DNA of 64,000 nucleotides, from the NCBI RefSeq assembly GCF_000722685.1, contig NZ_JPFV01000011.1:1-64000 (forward strand). Direction: 5' to 3'. The position numbers and the translations under genes are program-made. This DNA comes from Streptococcus mitis (GTDB lineage: Bacteria; Bacillota; Bacilli; Lactobacillales; Streptococcaceae). Below are positions 26,540-35,389 of the stretch, in pieces (within the stretch, counting starts at the first letter, position 1; each line of letters begins with the position of its first letter). Under the pieces are notes generated by a model. That model ran no database searches. It was not told the origin of the DNA and was given only the letters and a program-made list of their open reading frames with translations.

Positions 26540-28760
26540 TTTAGTTTATGGAGCGCTATTACATGATATTGGCAAACTACTTCAGCGCTCCGGTAAGGAC
26601 ACAAAAGATGCTACTAGCCTTGGAGCTGAGTGGTTCAGACGTTTTTCAGATAATGAAGCAATCGCTCAACACCTTGTCTATGACGACTTAAAAGGAGTAG
26701 AAGCCAATCTGCCTACTGATAGTCCGGTTTATATAACCGACCTTGCTGCCAAGATTGCTTCTAGCTTAAAGGCGGAGCAAAGTCTTGCGTCATACAAGGA
26801 AGATAACTTGGGGAAGCAAGCTGATGTTTTTAATGTTTTTTCAGATGTCTATAGCCAGCGTTTCTTGCCTATCAAAAGCTTAGAGCTTGATAGGGAGCCA
26901 AACTATGCTCAAAACGCAAAAGAGTCAACTTCTCAGTCTGACTATAGCAGCCTACTGGATACCATAGAAAAGGAGATTGAGAACTGGGATTTTGGGCCAG
27001 ATCAGATTGATGCCCTTTTGAATCTCTATGAAGCCCACCTATCCTATGTACCGACTTCAACTAAGACACAAGAACTGGCAGATATTTCCTTAGCAACTCA
27101 TAGTCGTTTAACAGCTGCTTTTGCCTCGGCTATTCAGGAGTATATGATAGCTGAAAATGATTCAGACTATCAAAAAGAACTCTTTCATGAGCAAGAATCT
27201 TTCTATGATAAGGAAGCTTTTTTACTAGTCAGCTTTGACTTATCAGGGATTCAAGATTTCATCTATAATATCGCGACGGCTGGGGCAGCCAAGCAACTCA
27301 AAGCGCGCTCCCTCTATCTGGATTTTATGGGGGAACATATCGCTGACAGCCTACTAGAAAAATTGGAATTAACGAGAGCTAACCTTCTCTATGTAGGAGG
27401 CGGTCATGCTTACTTTATCTTGGCAAATACTGCAAAAACAAAGGCTGTATTAGAGGATTTTGAAGAAGAATTTAACCAATTTTTGCTGAAGAATTTCCAG
27501 ACACGTTTGTATGTGGCTTTTGGCTGGAGTTCATTTTCTGCTAATGACATCATGACATCCTTAGCAAGATATAGGAAAGTTTACCAAGCGACTAGTCGTA
27601 TGATTTCTAAGAAGAAAATCTCTCGCTATGATGCTCAAACGCTCTTGGAGTTGAACCGAGGTGGTCAAAGTGCTCAGAGAGAGTGTACGATTTGCCACTC
27701 AGTACAAGATATGATGACCTTTAATGATCAAGAAGTCTGTCATATTTGTGCTGGTCTCTATCGCTTCTCTAAAGAAATTCAAGAACAATACTATATTGTC
27801 ACCAAAGAAAAAGGTCTCCCAATTGGACCGGGAGCCTTTATAAGAGGGATTTCACAAGCTGACTTGGAAAAGGAAGGTTGGAATCGTATCTATGTAAAAA
27901 ATAGCTTTGCGACCGATATTGCGAGGGCAACTCATGTCTTTGTTGGAGACTACAAGTATGCTGATATCGCTCAGTACGCTCAACTGTCCCAAGATAGTCA
28001 AACAGGTCAAGGAATCAAACGTCTAGCAGTTGTCCGATTAGACGTAGATGACTTAGGTGCTGCTTTTATGGCTGGATTTTCTTATCAAGATGGTGGAAAA
28101 TACAATACTTTAGCTCGTTCAGCAACCTTCTCAAGAAGTATGAGTCTCTTCTTTAAGGTTTATATCAATCAATTCGCTAAGGACAAAAAAATATCGATTA
28201 TCTATGCTGGTGGAGATGATGTATTCGCCCTTGGTTCATGGCAAGATATTATCGCATTTACGATTAACTTGCGCCAACAATTTATCAAGTGGACGAATGG
28301 TAAATTAACCCTATCAGCAGGTATCGGACTTTTCCCAGATAAAACTCCGGTTAGTATCATGGCTGAAGAAACAGGCAAGTTGGAAGGAGCAGCCAAGGAT
28401 AATGATAAGGATAGTATTTCTTTGTTTGATAAAGCTTATACCTTTAAGTTTGATCAATTTATAGATTATATCTACAAAGGAAAACTGGAAAAGATTAGAC
28501 ATTACTTTAGTATTCAGGATGAACGAGGAAAGAGTTTTGTTTATAAGTTGAGTGAACTTCTTCGAAACTATGACCGAATGAATGTAGCGCGCTTAGCCTA
28601 CTACTTGACGCGTTTGGAAGATTTAACACCAAGAGAAAGTAAAACAGAATTTAAAGAATTTAAGAACCTATTCTTTGCTTGGTATACAGGCAGTGAAATG
28701 GAACGCAATGAAGCAGAACTAGCTTTACTTCTATACATTTATGAGATTAGAAAGGATTAA
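26520..28760 (+). CDS. cas10: Cas10/Csm1, type III-A signature subunit
   Basis: Large subunit of the Csm effector, 746 aa. When crRNA pairs with target RNA, the HD domain cuts single-stranded DNA and the Palm domain makes cyclic oligoadenylates that activate Csm6. The HD motif is LLHDIGKLLQR with H15-D16. The zinc-finger cysteines are in CTIC and CHIC (near residues 388 and 408). The cyclase motif GGDD is intact in YAGGDDVFALG near residue 564. Start is a TTG at 26520 inside the cas6 3' end, with GGGAGGAAT upstream. All key motifs are present, so interference and signalling look functional. Confidence 0.95.
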   Translation: MKKEKIDLVYGALLHDIGKLLQRSGKDTKDATSLGAEWFRRFSDNEAIAQHLVYDDLKGVEANLPTDSPVYITDLAAKIASSLKAEQSLASYKEDNLGKQADVFNVFSDVYSQRFLPIKSLELDREPNYAQNAKESTSQSDYSSLLDTIEKEIENWDFGPDQIDALLNLYEAHLSYVPTSTKTQELADISLATHSRLTAAFASAIQEYMIAENDSDYQKELFHEQESFYDKEAFLLVSFDLSGIQDFIYNIATAGAAKQLKARSLYLDFMGEHIADSLLEKLELTRANLLYVGGGHAYFILANTAKTKAVLEDFEEEFNQFLLKNFQTRLYVAFGWSSFSANDIMTSLARYRKVYQATSRMISKKKISRYDAQTLLELNRGGQSAQRECTICHSVQDMMTFNDQEVCHICAGLYRFSKEIQEQYYIVTKEKGLPIGPGAFIRGISQADLEKEGWNRIYVKNSFATDIARATHVFVGDYKYADIAQYAQLSQDSQTGQGIKRLAVVRLDVDDLGAAFMAGFSYQDGGKYNTLARSATFSRSMSLFFKVYINQFAKDKKISIIYAGGDDVFALGSWQDIIAFTINLRQQFIKWTNGKLTLSAGIGLFPDKTPVSIMAEETGKLEGAAKDNDKDSISLFDKAYTFKFDQFIDYIYKGKLEKIRHYFSIQDERGKSFVYKLSELLRNYDRMNVARLAYYLTRLEDLTPRESKTEFKEFKNLFFAWYTGSEMERNEAELALLLYIYEIRKD

Positions 28761-28763
28761 TAT

Positions 28764-29144
28764 ATGGCTACTTTAACAGATGACAATTATGTTGATAAGG
28801 CAGAAAATGTTATCAAATCATTGAATCGAAACACTAGAGATTTTAGAAACCCTGATGCATTCCTTTTAACAACTAGCAAAATAAGAAATCTACTAAGCTT
28901 AACAAGTACCCTTTTTGATGAAAGTAAGGTTAGACATTATGAAGATTTAGTCGACAAAATTGCCTATTTGAGAGTGCAGTTTGTATATCAATCAGGCCGA
29001 GAAACTGCGGTTAAAGACTTGGTGAAAAAGGCTGAAATTTTAGATATTCTAAAAGAAATCAATAATAAGGAAAGTCTCCAACGTTTCTGTCGTTATATGG
29101 AAGCACTAGTAGCTTATTTCAAATTTTATGGAGGAAAAGATTAA
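28764..29144 (+). CDS. csm2: Csm2, small subunit of Csm complex
   Basis: Alpha-helical small subunit of 126 aa that forms the inner filament of the Csm complex along the crRNA-target duplex. Identification rests on position between cas10 and csm3, size, and family-like segments (KIRNLLSLTSTLFDESKV near residue 37 and the C-terminal RFCRYMEALVAYFKFYGGKD). The ATG lies three bases after the cas10 stop; the stop overlaps the csm3 ATG (TAATG). Confidence 0.9.
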   Translation: MATLTDDNYVDKAENVIKSLNRNTRDFRNPDAFLLTTSKIRNLLSLTSTLFDESKVRHYEDLVDKIAYLRVQFVYQSGRETAVKDLVKKAEILDILKEINNKESLQRFCRYMEALVAYFKFYGGKD

Positions 29145-29806
29145 TGGCATTTGCAAAAATTAAACTAACAGCACAAATTCGTCTAGAAACAGGACTCCAT
29201 ATTGGAACAAGTAATGCCTTTGCTGCCATTGGAGCTATTGATTCACCAGTCATCAAAGACCCAATTACAAACTTACCGATTATTCCTGGTTCAAGTATAA
29301 AGGGAAAAATGCGCACTCTTCTTGCAAAAGTTCATAATGATCGACTAGCTAAGAAACCAGGAGAAGATGGAGAAATTCTTAGTCGTTTATTTGGAAACAG
29401 TTCAGATGACCGCTATAAAATAGGACGACTCATTTTTAGAGATGCCTTCTTAATTAACAAGGAAAAGTTAGATTCTTTAGGTGTCAAGAGTTATACTGAA
29501 GTTAAATTTGAAAATACTATTGACCGTATTACTGCTGAAGCAAATCCGAGACAAATTGAACGTGCAATTCGTAGAAGTGCTTTTGCATTTGAGTTGATTT
29601 ATGAAATTACAGATGAGAGTCAAGCACAAGTGGAAGAAGATTTTAAAGTCATTTTAGATGGATTGAAACTTCTTGAGTTAGACTATCTAGGTGGCTCAGG
29701 TTCTCGTGGCTATGGTAAAGTCAGCTTTGAAAACCTAAAAGCGACGACTGTTTTTGGAACATATAACCTTGATGCATTAAACAAACTACTATCTGCGGAG
29801 GTCTAA
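29144..29806 (+). CDS. csm3: Csm3, RNA-cleaving backbone subunit
   Basis: RAMP backbone subunit of the Csm complex, 220 aa, present in several copies per complex; each cuts target RNA at 6-nt intervals. The catalytic aspartate is intact: D33 in GAIDSPVIKDP, the position shown to be essential in S. thermophilus and S. epidermidis Csm3. The RAMP glycine-rich loops are IIPGSSIKGKMRTLL near residue 45 and LGGSGSRGYGKVSF near residue 183. Start and stop are tightly packed against csm2 and csm4. Confidence 0.94.
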   Translation: MAFAKIKLTAQIRLETGLHIGTSNAFAAIGAIDSPVIKDPITNLPIIPGSSIKGKMRTLLAKVHNDRLAKKPGEDGEILSRLFGNSSDDRYKIGRLIFRDAFLINKEKLDSLGVKSYTEVKFENTIDRITAEANPRQIERAIRRSAFAFELIYEITDESQAQVEEDFKVILDGLKLLELDYLGGSGSRGYGKVSFENLKATTVFGTYNLDALNKLLSAEV

Positions 29807-29807
29807 T

Positions 29808-30713
29808 ATGACCTATAAGATGTATATCATGGACTTTGAGTCTGTCCATTTTGGAGCAGGAACTCTGGATAGTTCAAAAATGACTTTTTCGGCAGATCGT
29901 TTGTTTTCCGCTCTTGTGATTGAAGCTAATAAGATGGGACGATTAGATGAGTTTTTATCCTTAGCAAATCAGGATGATTTTGTTCTAACGGATGCCTTCC
30001 CTTATAAGGCCCGCCCATTCTTACCGAAGCCCATCGGATTTCCAAAACTTGACCAAGTTGATTTAAATAAGGATGTCAAGGAAGTACGTCGGCAAGCTAA
30101 GTTAGCAAAAAAACTACAATTTATCCCTCTAGAAAATTTTGATCATTATGTCAACGGTGACTTGTTTGAAGATGAGGAGCATGCTGTTACTAATATCGTA
30201 ACAAAGAATCAACCTCATGTTGATGGAGCGCTTTACCAAGTTGCAACTACCCGATTTTTGCATGATACAGCCCTTTATGTATTAGCGACTGAGTCACCAC
30301 TGCTTGATGAGATGATGACTAGCTTGCAGTTCTCTGGTATTGGAGGAAAACGCTCAAGTGGCTATGGTCGTTTTGATTTGACTATCAAAGAAGTTCCTGA
30401 AAATCTTGAGAGTCGTCTGACTCGTTCCTATCAAGGAAATGTGATGACTCTGACGACTTCTTTACCAACAGACGAGGATCTTCCAAGGGCTATGGATCAA
30501 GGTTCTTATCTTGTGACCAAATCAAGTGGTTTTGCTTTTAGTACAGTATCCAACCAAAATTATCGTAAACAAGACTTATTTAAGTTTACTGCTGGATCGA
30601 CCTTTCTTGAAACCTTTGAGGGGCAAATTGTTGATGTAAGATCGCTTGGCTTTCCACATGCTGTCTTCAACTATGCCAAACCCCTATTTTTGAAAATGGA
30701 GGTGAAAGGATGA
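29808..30713 (+). CDS. csm4: Csm4, crRNA handle-binding RAMP subunit
   Basis: RAMP subunit that caps the complex next to Cas10 and holds the 5' handle of the crRNA; 301 aa. Recognised by the N-terminal MDFESVHFGAG and by the glycine-rich FSGIGGKRSSGYGRFDL near residue 178. Two bases separate it from csm3, and its stop overlaps csm5 (ATGA). Handle changes in repeats 5 and 7 (final base T, or one A missing) would be presented to this subunit. Confidence 0.92.
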   Translation: MTYKMYIMDFESVHFGAGTLDSSKMTFSADRLFSALVIEANKMGRLDEFLSLANQDDFVLTDAFPYKARPFLPKPIGFPKLDQVDLNKDVKEVRRQAKLAKKLQFIPLENFDHYVNGDLFEDEEHAVTNIVTKNQPHVDGALYQVATTRFLHDTALYVLATESPLLDEMMTSLQFSGIGGKRSSGYGRFDLTIKEVPENLESRLTRSYQGNVMTLTTSLPTDEDLPRAMDQGSYLVTKSSGFAFSTVSNQNYRKQDLFKFTAGSTFLETFEGQIVDVRSLGFPHAVFNYAKPLFLKMEVKG

Positions 30714-31789
30714 AAACGGACTACAGAGTTTTTCAATTTACCTTGTTAGCTATGGCCCCCATTCATATTGGTAGCGGTGAAAAATACACTTCACGAGAAT
30801 TCATTTATGAGAATCATCGCTATTATTTCCCAGATATGGGTAAGTTTTACAATCGGATGATTGAAAATGGACTGGATAGAAAGTTTGAACAATTTCTTCA
30901 GGAAACAAAACCAAGTGCTAGGAATAATCGCTTGATTTCTTTCCTAAATGACAATAGAATTAGTGAACGTTCCTTTGGTGGCTATACCATTACTGAAACT
31001 GGTCTGGAAACAGAAAAGAACAACCAGAATCCCAGATCTGGTTCTATAAATGAAGTAGCAAAATTTATGAGGGATGCCTTTGGGAAGCCCTATATTCCTG
31101 GTAGTTCCTTGAAGGGAGCTATTCGAACTATTTTAATGAACACCAATCCTGAATGGAACAATAAGAATGCAGTTGATTTTCGTGGGAGAAGTCCTAAAGA
31201 AAACAAAAAAATGATTCCATGGGGGGCAAAAAAGGGGCAAGAATTTAATGACTTGTTTCATGCGATTCGTGTTAGTGATAGTGAGCCATTTAACAATGAG
31301 CAGATTATTCTAGTTCAAAAATGGGATTATTCTGCTAAATCACTAACTGCCAAGCCTCTTCCTTTATACAGGGAAGCAATCGCACCCTTAACTAAAATCA
31401 ATTTCACCATTACTACAACTACTAAGGAAGCTGGAATCTTAATTGAGGAATTAGGTCAGAGAGCGCAAGCCTTCTACAAAGAATATAAAAACTTTTTCTT
31501 ATCAGATTTTCCTGAAAATAAAATTCAACCAAATCTTCAATATCCTATCTATTTGGGAGCTGGAAGTGGAGCTTGGACAAAGACCTTGTTTGAACAAGCG
31601 GATGGAATCTTACAAAAACGGTATAGTCGAATGAAGACTAAGATGGTTGGAAAAGGTGTTTTGAAATTGACGAAAGCGCCGGACAAGAGCATTAAAACCA
31701 ATAAAGGAGAACGGAAATTGATCATTAATAGCGATTCCTTCTATGAGATGGGAAAAGCGAATTTCATGATTAGGGAGATTTTACAATGA
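30710..31789 (+). CDS. csm5: Csm5, RAMP subunit involved in crRNA maturation
   Basis: RAMP subunit at the 3' end of the crRNA, 359 aa; in S. epidermidis Csm5 helps recruit nucleases that trim crRNA. Motifs include LAMAPIHIGSGEKYTSREF near the N-terminus and the glycine-rich PYIPGSSLKGAIRTIL near residue 125. The ATG overlaps the csm4 stop and its own stop overlaps csm6. Confidence 0.92.
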   Translation: MKTDYRVFQFTLLAMAPIHIGSGEKYTSREFIYENHRYYFPDMGKFYNRMIENGLDRKFEQFLQETKPSARNNRLISFLNDNRISERSFGGYTITETGLETEKNNQNPRSGSINEVAKFMRDAFGKPYIPGSSLKGAIRTILMNTNPEWNNKNAVDFRGRSPKENKKMIPWGAKKGQEFNDLFHAIRVSDSEPFNNEQIILVQKWDYSAKSLTAKPLPLYREAIAPLTKINFTITTTTKEAGILIEELGQRAQAFYKEYKNFFLSDFPENKIQPNLQYPIYLGAGSGAWTKTLFEQADGILQKRYSRMKTKMVGKGVLKLTKAPDKSIKTNKGERKLIINSDSFYEMGKANFMIREILQ

Positions 31790-32946
31790 AAATTTTGATA
31801 TCCGCTGTCGGTGATACAGATCCAATTAGAAATTATCACGATGGAGCCTTATTGCACATCGCTAGAAAATATCGACCAGATAAAATTGTTCTCGTTTTTT
31901 CTGATAGAACAAGAGATAAGAAGGAAAGTATTGAAAAAGCTATTCATTCTATTGAATCTTCTTATCTTCCAGAGATTGTAATTCATCAACCAGTTATTTC
32001 TAATAATGATGTTTATGTCTTCGATACAATGTTTGATCAGTTTTCATCCATTATTCAAGAATACTATACAAAAGAAGATGAATTTATTCTCAACTTATCT
32101 AGTGCGACACCACAAATTAAGTCATCTTTATTTGTGATTAACAGACTTAGTGGAATTAATGTCAAGGCTGTTCAAGTTTCAAGCCCTGCGAATGATTCAA
32201 ATGCAGATATTCCTCATGAAAATGTAGATGATATTGATCTTCTTATTGATACAAATGAAGATAATGTAACAGAGTTCATTGATCGAACATTAGAAGACGA
32301 ATCAGAAAAATTCTCTCATGCTTTAATTAAAAAAACAATTCGAGATTTCATTCAGAGATTTGACTATAAGGCAGCTCTAGAGTTAGCAAATCAATTACCA
32401 GATTTTTCTGGTTTGAAAGAATCCCGTAAAAAATTGCAAAATATTGTAGATGCGCTAGATAGACAAGATATTCCCCAAACTTTAAAAAATAGAAAATGGA
32501 GTGATGAGAAGAAGAAGGTTCTCAATGCTTATCTGACAATTGAATTGCAAAAAGAACGTGGGAATTTCAGTGAAGGACTCATTAGAATTAAAACCTTGAC
32601 TGAATTTATTTTGGAAGATTATATTGATAACCGTTATCCAGGATTATTGGATAGATATGTAGATGAATCAGAAAAATATTTCTTGGGAATTTGGGATTAT
32701 AGTAAAATTCTCAAAGAAAAAAGAGAGTGGACTTTATATAATCAAATTAAACCGATGATTAACATGAACACTTCGCGAAATACATTGGCTCATAGATTGG
32801 ATCCATTGCAATCGGAAGAATTACGTCAGTTAGGATCCGTCTTAAAAAATCTCAAGGCTTTAGTTAAAGAGCAGTATCAATTTAATGAAAAAGATTTCAA
32901 TTTCTATAAAGAATTAAATAAGGAATTATTGGAATTATTAAAGTAA
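31786..32946 (+). CDS. csm6: Csm6, CARF-HEPN ribonuclease (first copy)
   Basis: Standalone non-specific ribonuclease activated by cyclic oligoadenylate made by Cas10, 386 aa. The N-terminal CARF domain (about 1-150) starts KILISAVGDTDPIR and contains LNLSSATPQIKSSLF. The C-terminal HEPN domain carries the catalytic R-x4-H motif, RNTLAH near residues 331-336. It overlaps csm5 by four bases. It is related to, but clearly diverged from, the adjacent second copy, as in the S. thermophilus III-A locus. Confidence 0.94.
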   Translation: MKILISAVGDTDPIRNYHDGALLHIARKYRPDKIVLVFSDRTRDKKESIEKAIHSIESSYLPEIVIHQPVISNNDVYVFDTMFDQFSSIIQEYYTKEDEFILNLSSATPQIKSSLFVINRLSGINVKAVQVSSPANDSNADIPHENVDDIDLLIDTNEDNVTEFIDRTLEDESEKFSHALIKKTIRDFIQRFDYKAALELANQLPDFSGLKESRKKLQNIVDALDRQDIPQTLKNRKWSDEKKKVLNAYLTIELQKERGNFSEGLIRIKTLTEFILEDYIDNRYPGLLDRYVDESEKYFLGIWDYSKILKEKREWTLYNQIKPMINMNTSRNTLAHRLDPLQSEELRQLGSVLKNLKALVKEQYQFNEKDFNFYKELNKELLELLK

Positions 32947-32958
32947 CGAGGTGAAAGT

Positions 32959-34248
32959 TTGAACATTTTAATATCAGCAGTGGGAACGACAGATCCAATT
33001 AGTAATAATCGAGATGCTGCTTTGTTACATATTGCTCGCACTTATAGACCAGAGCAGATTGTTTTGGTTTATAGTGAGGAAATGCTGATTAAGCAAGATC
33101 TCATTGAGAAAGCTATTTTTTCCATAGAAGATTATCATCCTGAAGTGATGATTGAGTCAACGATTTTAAAAAATGATGAGGTTTATCTATTTGATAAAAT
33201 GTATGAGGTTATGGGACAGATTGTTGAAAAATATTCTGGAACTAATCATCAATTGATCTTAAACTTATCTTCGGGAACGCCTCAGATTATTTCGGCTCTA
33301 TTTGCCCTCAATCGAATCAAAGATTATAATACTCAGGCTATCCAGGTTGCAACTCCTAACAAATCAGCAAATAGACAGTATGTGCCACTTTCAAGTGAAG
33401 GTGAACAGAAGCTTTTTAACGAGAACGAGGATAACCAAAAGGATTACGAAGATCGTACCATTAAAGATGAGGCTGAAAAATTTAATCAATCTTTAATCAA
33501 ACGTCATTTAAGAAATCTGATAGCTTCCTATGATTATCTTGCCGCAGAAGAACTCGTTACAAAAAAAGAATACAATAACTTACTTTCTAAAAAGAAATTA
33601 TCTTTTTTACGAGCGACTCTAAATGACTTTGTAAAAGTATTTAAAACACAAGCTATTTTAAAAGATATTCAAGACTATCCATTGACAGATGTTGAGAAGA
33701 AAGCCCTTAATTACTTTTTAATGATAGAAGTCTTGAAAGAGAGAGGACAAGTAGCAGATGTCTTAATCAAATCAAAGTCTTATGTTGAATTTATCATCGA
33801 AGAAAAGATCAAAAAAGATTATCCTGATTTAATCAAATATGATGGGACCTTACCAAAATTAAATGAAGAATACAAAGATTTTGAGAAGATTTTAGATTTT
33901 ATTGATTTAGAATTTAAAAAAGCAAAAGGAATAGAAAATGAAGAGGAAAGAATTTATTCACCTCAATCAACCTTAAACCTTTTATCTTATGAAAATATTC
34001 TAACTTTTTATCAAGCCTCTCCTGACTTAATGAAGTCACTTAAGGTTATTACCAGTTTAAATAGTGAGCGAAATAAAGTTGCACATGGACTATCAGAAAT
34101 CGATGGTAAATTAGTTAATTCTAAAAAATTGCAACAAACAATTGACACCTTACGTTTTGTTCTTCAGGATACATTTAATATTGAAGATCATTATTTTGGA
34201 TATTATCAAAAAATCAATGACAAATTACTAGACTTACTTCGTTCTTAA
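32959..34248 (+). CDS. csm6: Csm6', second CARF-HEPN ribonuclease
   Basis: Second Csm6, 429 aa. CARF begins NILISAVGTTDPIS with LNLSSGTPQIISALF near residue 100. The HEPN motif is RNKVAH near residues 371-376. It is 43 residues longer than the first copy, mainly in the region before the HEPN motif. Start is a TTG at 32959 with GAGGTGAAAG upstream, 12 bases after csm6. Two intact HEPN nucleases may respond to different oligoadenylate ring sizes or form separate dimers; that is inference. It is the last gene of the cas operon. Confidence 0.93.
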   Translation: MNILISAVGTTDPISNNRDAALLHIARTYRPEQIVLVYSEEMLIKQDLIEKAIFSIEDYHPEVMIESTILKNDEVYLFDKMYEVMGQIVEKYSGTNHQLILNLSSGTPQIISALFALNRIKDYNTQAIQVATPNKSANRQYVPLSSEGEQKLFNENEDNQKDYEDRTIKDEAEKFNQSLIKRHLRNLIASYDYLAAEELVTKKEYNNLLSKKKLSFLRATLNDFVKVFKTQAILKDIQDYPLTDVEKKALNYFLMIEVLKERGQVADVLIKSKSYVEFIIEEKIKKDYPDLIKYDGTLPKLNEEYKDFEKILDFIDLEFKKAKGIENEEERIYSPQSTLNLLSYENILTFYQASPDLMKSLKVITSLNSERNKVAHGLSEIDGKLVNSKKLQQTIDTLRFVLQDTFNIEDHYFGYYQKINDKLLDLLRS

Positions 34249-34273
34249 CCAATAAGCAGATTTTTGATTTTAC

Positions 34274-34302
34274 TTGACATATTGTTAAGAATCTAATATA
34301 AT
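34274..34302 (+). promoter_or_regulatory. Full-consensus promoter downstream of csm6'
   Basis: TTGACA (34274-34279), 17-base spacer, TATAAT (34297-34302): a perfect sigma-A match. Predicted start of transcription is near 34309. Confidence 0.85.
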
Positions 34303-34308
34303 AAAAAC

Positions 34309-34470
34309 TGTAGAACAAAACTATCGCTTTTAGCGTAGCCAAGGAATTACTGGTCGGTCTGCTTTGGTCAGTAGTTTGTAGATAGGCTTATTTGGGTTTT
34401 ATATATTTTCCGCAAGCAGATGAATAAATATATCGTAGGAAGAGGTGTAAATAGCCTCTTTATTTTTTTG
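34309..34470 (+). ncRNA. Predicted ~160-nt structured RNA beside the CRISPR locus
   Basis: It is bounded by a perfect promoter and an intrinsic terminator and contains no sizeable open frame. It begins GTAGAACAAAACTATC, close to the 5' half of some CRISPR repeats in this locus (GTAGAACAACCTATC in repeat 12), then a small hairpin CGCT-ttt-AGCG. Next are nested pairings AGCC with GGCT and TACTG with CAGTA, then an AT-rich stem near 34400-34432. I match it to no known RNA family. Possible roles: RNA antitoxin for the downstream protein, or a CRISPR-like guide. Both are inference. Confidence 0.55.
34440..34469 (+). terminator. Intrinsic terminator between small RNA and nuclease-like gene
   Basis: AAGAGGT pairs with GCCTCTT across a 7-base loop, followed by TTATTTTTTT. 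It ends the small RNA 15 bases before the next start codon, so the gene would need read-through. Confidence 0.75.
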
Positions 34471-34484
34471 AGAAAAGGTACAGT

Positions 34485-35120
34485 ATGTTAAGAAATTTAA
34501 TTCTTAGTTACAGAACATTGATGGATACTCAATACAAATTTACTATCACTCAGACTGTCTCCAAACAAACTACAGAAAAATATATTGAGTTAAGCTTCAC
34601 GGAACCAAATTTTCATCATCTTATAGGTTTGCACAAACTAAAAGGAATAGATAAAGTTAAGTGCTTCAATGGTAATGGGGCTCAGAGGATATATAACCAA
34701 ATTTTGGGGAATCATATCACTTTTTATGATTTAGATAAAGATACATCTCAGCATAAGGCTGCATTTTTATCTAGAGCAACTTCTCTGAATTTAATTTATA
34801 CGATGCTAGAAAATATAAGTGTTAATTTAAAGGGATTGTACTATTTTGACCCAAATAAAATTGGGTCGAAGATTAAAGCAAAGTATTTATTGCATTTTCA
34901 ACATAGAGATAAAGAATTTTATTTTTTGTTTGATAAATATGATAAGAAGGTTAAGAACACTGATATTTGCTATCCTGTTTCAGTTTTTAGAAGAAAAATA
35001 CAGGCTGAGTTGCCAGAAGGGTGTAGTGCAAAACACTATGAAATGAACCAAACCCCCATTAAGCTATTGAAGGTTGAAAAAATACAGGGGGCTAGAATTG
35101 TTACATTATACGACAGATAG
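34485..35120 (+). CDS. PBECR-like putative nuclease
   Basis: 211-aa protein resembling the PBECR4 group (phage Barnase-EndoU-ColicinE5/D-RelE-like nucleases): SFTEPNFHHLIGLHKLKGI near residue 38, YYFDPNKIGSKIKAKYLL near residue 118 and CYPVSVFRRK near residue 162. The assignment comes from recalled motif pattern and needs a profile search. It has no signal peptide or membrane helix and is basic. AAAAGG lies upstream of the ATG. The only nearby promoter reads through the small RNA and its terminator, the arrangement of type III toxin-antitoxin loci. Alternatively it is a phage or island cargo gene unrelated to CRISPR. Confidence 0.5.
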   Translation: MLRNLILSYRTLMDTQYKFTITQTVSKQTTEKYIELSFTEPNFHHLIGLHKLKGIDKVKCFNGNGAQRIYNQILGNHITFYDLDKDTSQHKAAFLSRATSLNLIYTMLENISVNLKGLYYFDPNKIGSKIKAKYLLHFQHRDKEFYFLFDKYDKKVKNTDICYPVSVFRRKIQAELPEGCSAKHYEMNQTPIKLLKVEKIQGARIVTLYDR

Positions 35121-35389
35121 TTCATTTGGTTTAGAGAGCTATTTTGAGTATGACAGGTATATCAGATATCTGAGATGTAAGTCCGTTGTGGGCACCAGCT
35201 AACTGTGAAGCCAATAGCAATCCTAAGCATGACGCTGGAAATAAGAATCATCAGAGGAAGGAATAGAGAAATCGTGGCTATGCAAAAATAAATATTATAG
35301 CAAGATATGTATAGCAGATAAGATGGTAGTAAGTTTTGAGGAAAATCAAATACTAATGACAGTGTCTATCTCACAAGAATCATTTCCAG
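35121..35389. other. Non-coding stretch between nuclease-like gene and T-box
   Basis: About 270 bases with no convincing gene, terminator or repeat. A short palindrome-rich patch (near 35158-35176) is the only structure seen. It may be the right-hand remnant of the island junction. Confidence 0.4.

Noticed and set aside
34309..34470. Small RNA as 6S, tmRNA, RNase P or SRP RNA
   Set aside because: None of the conserved core motifs I know for these RNAs was recognised. The length and the pairing with a downstream gene also argue against them, though a covariance search was not possible.
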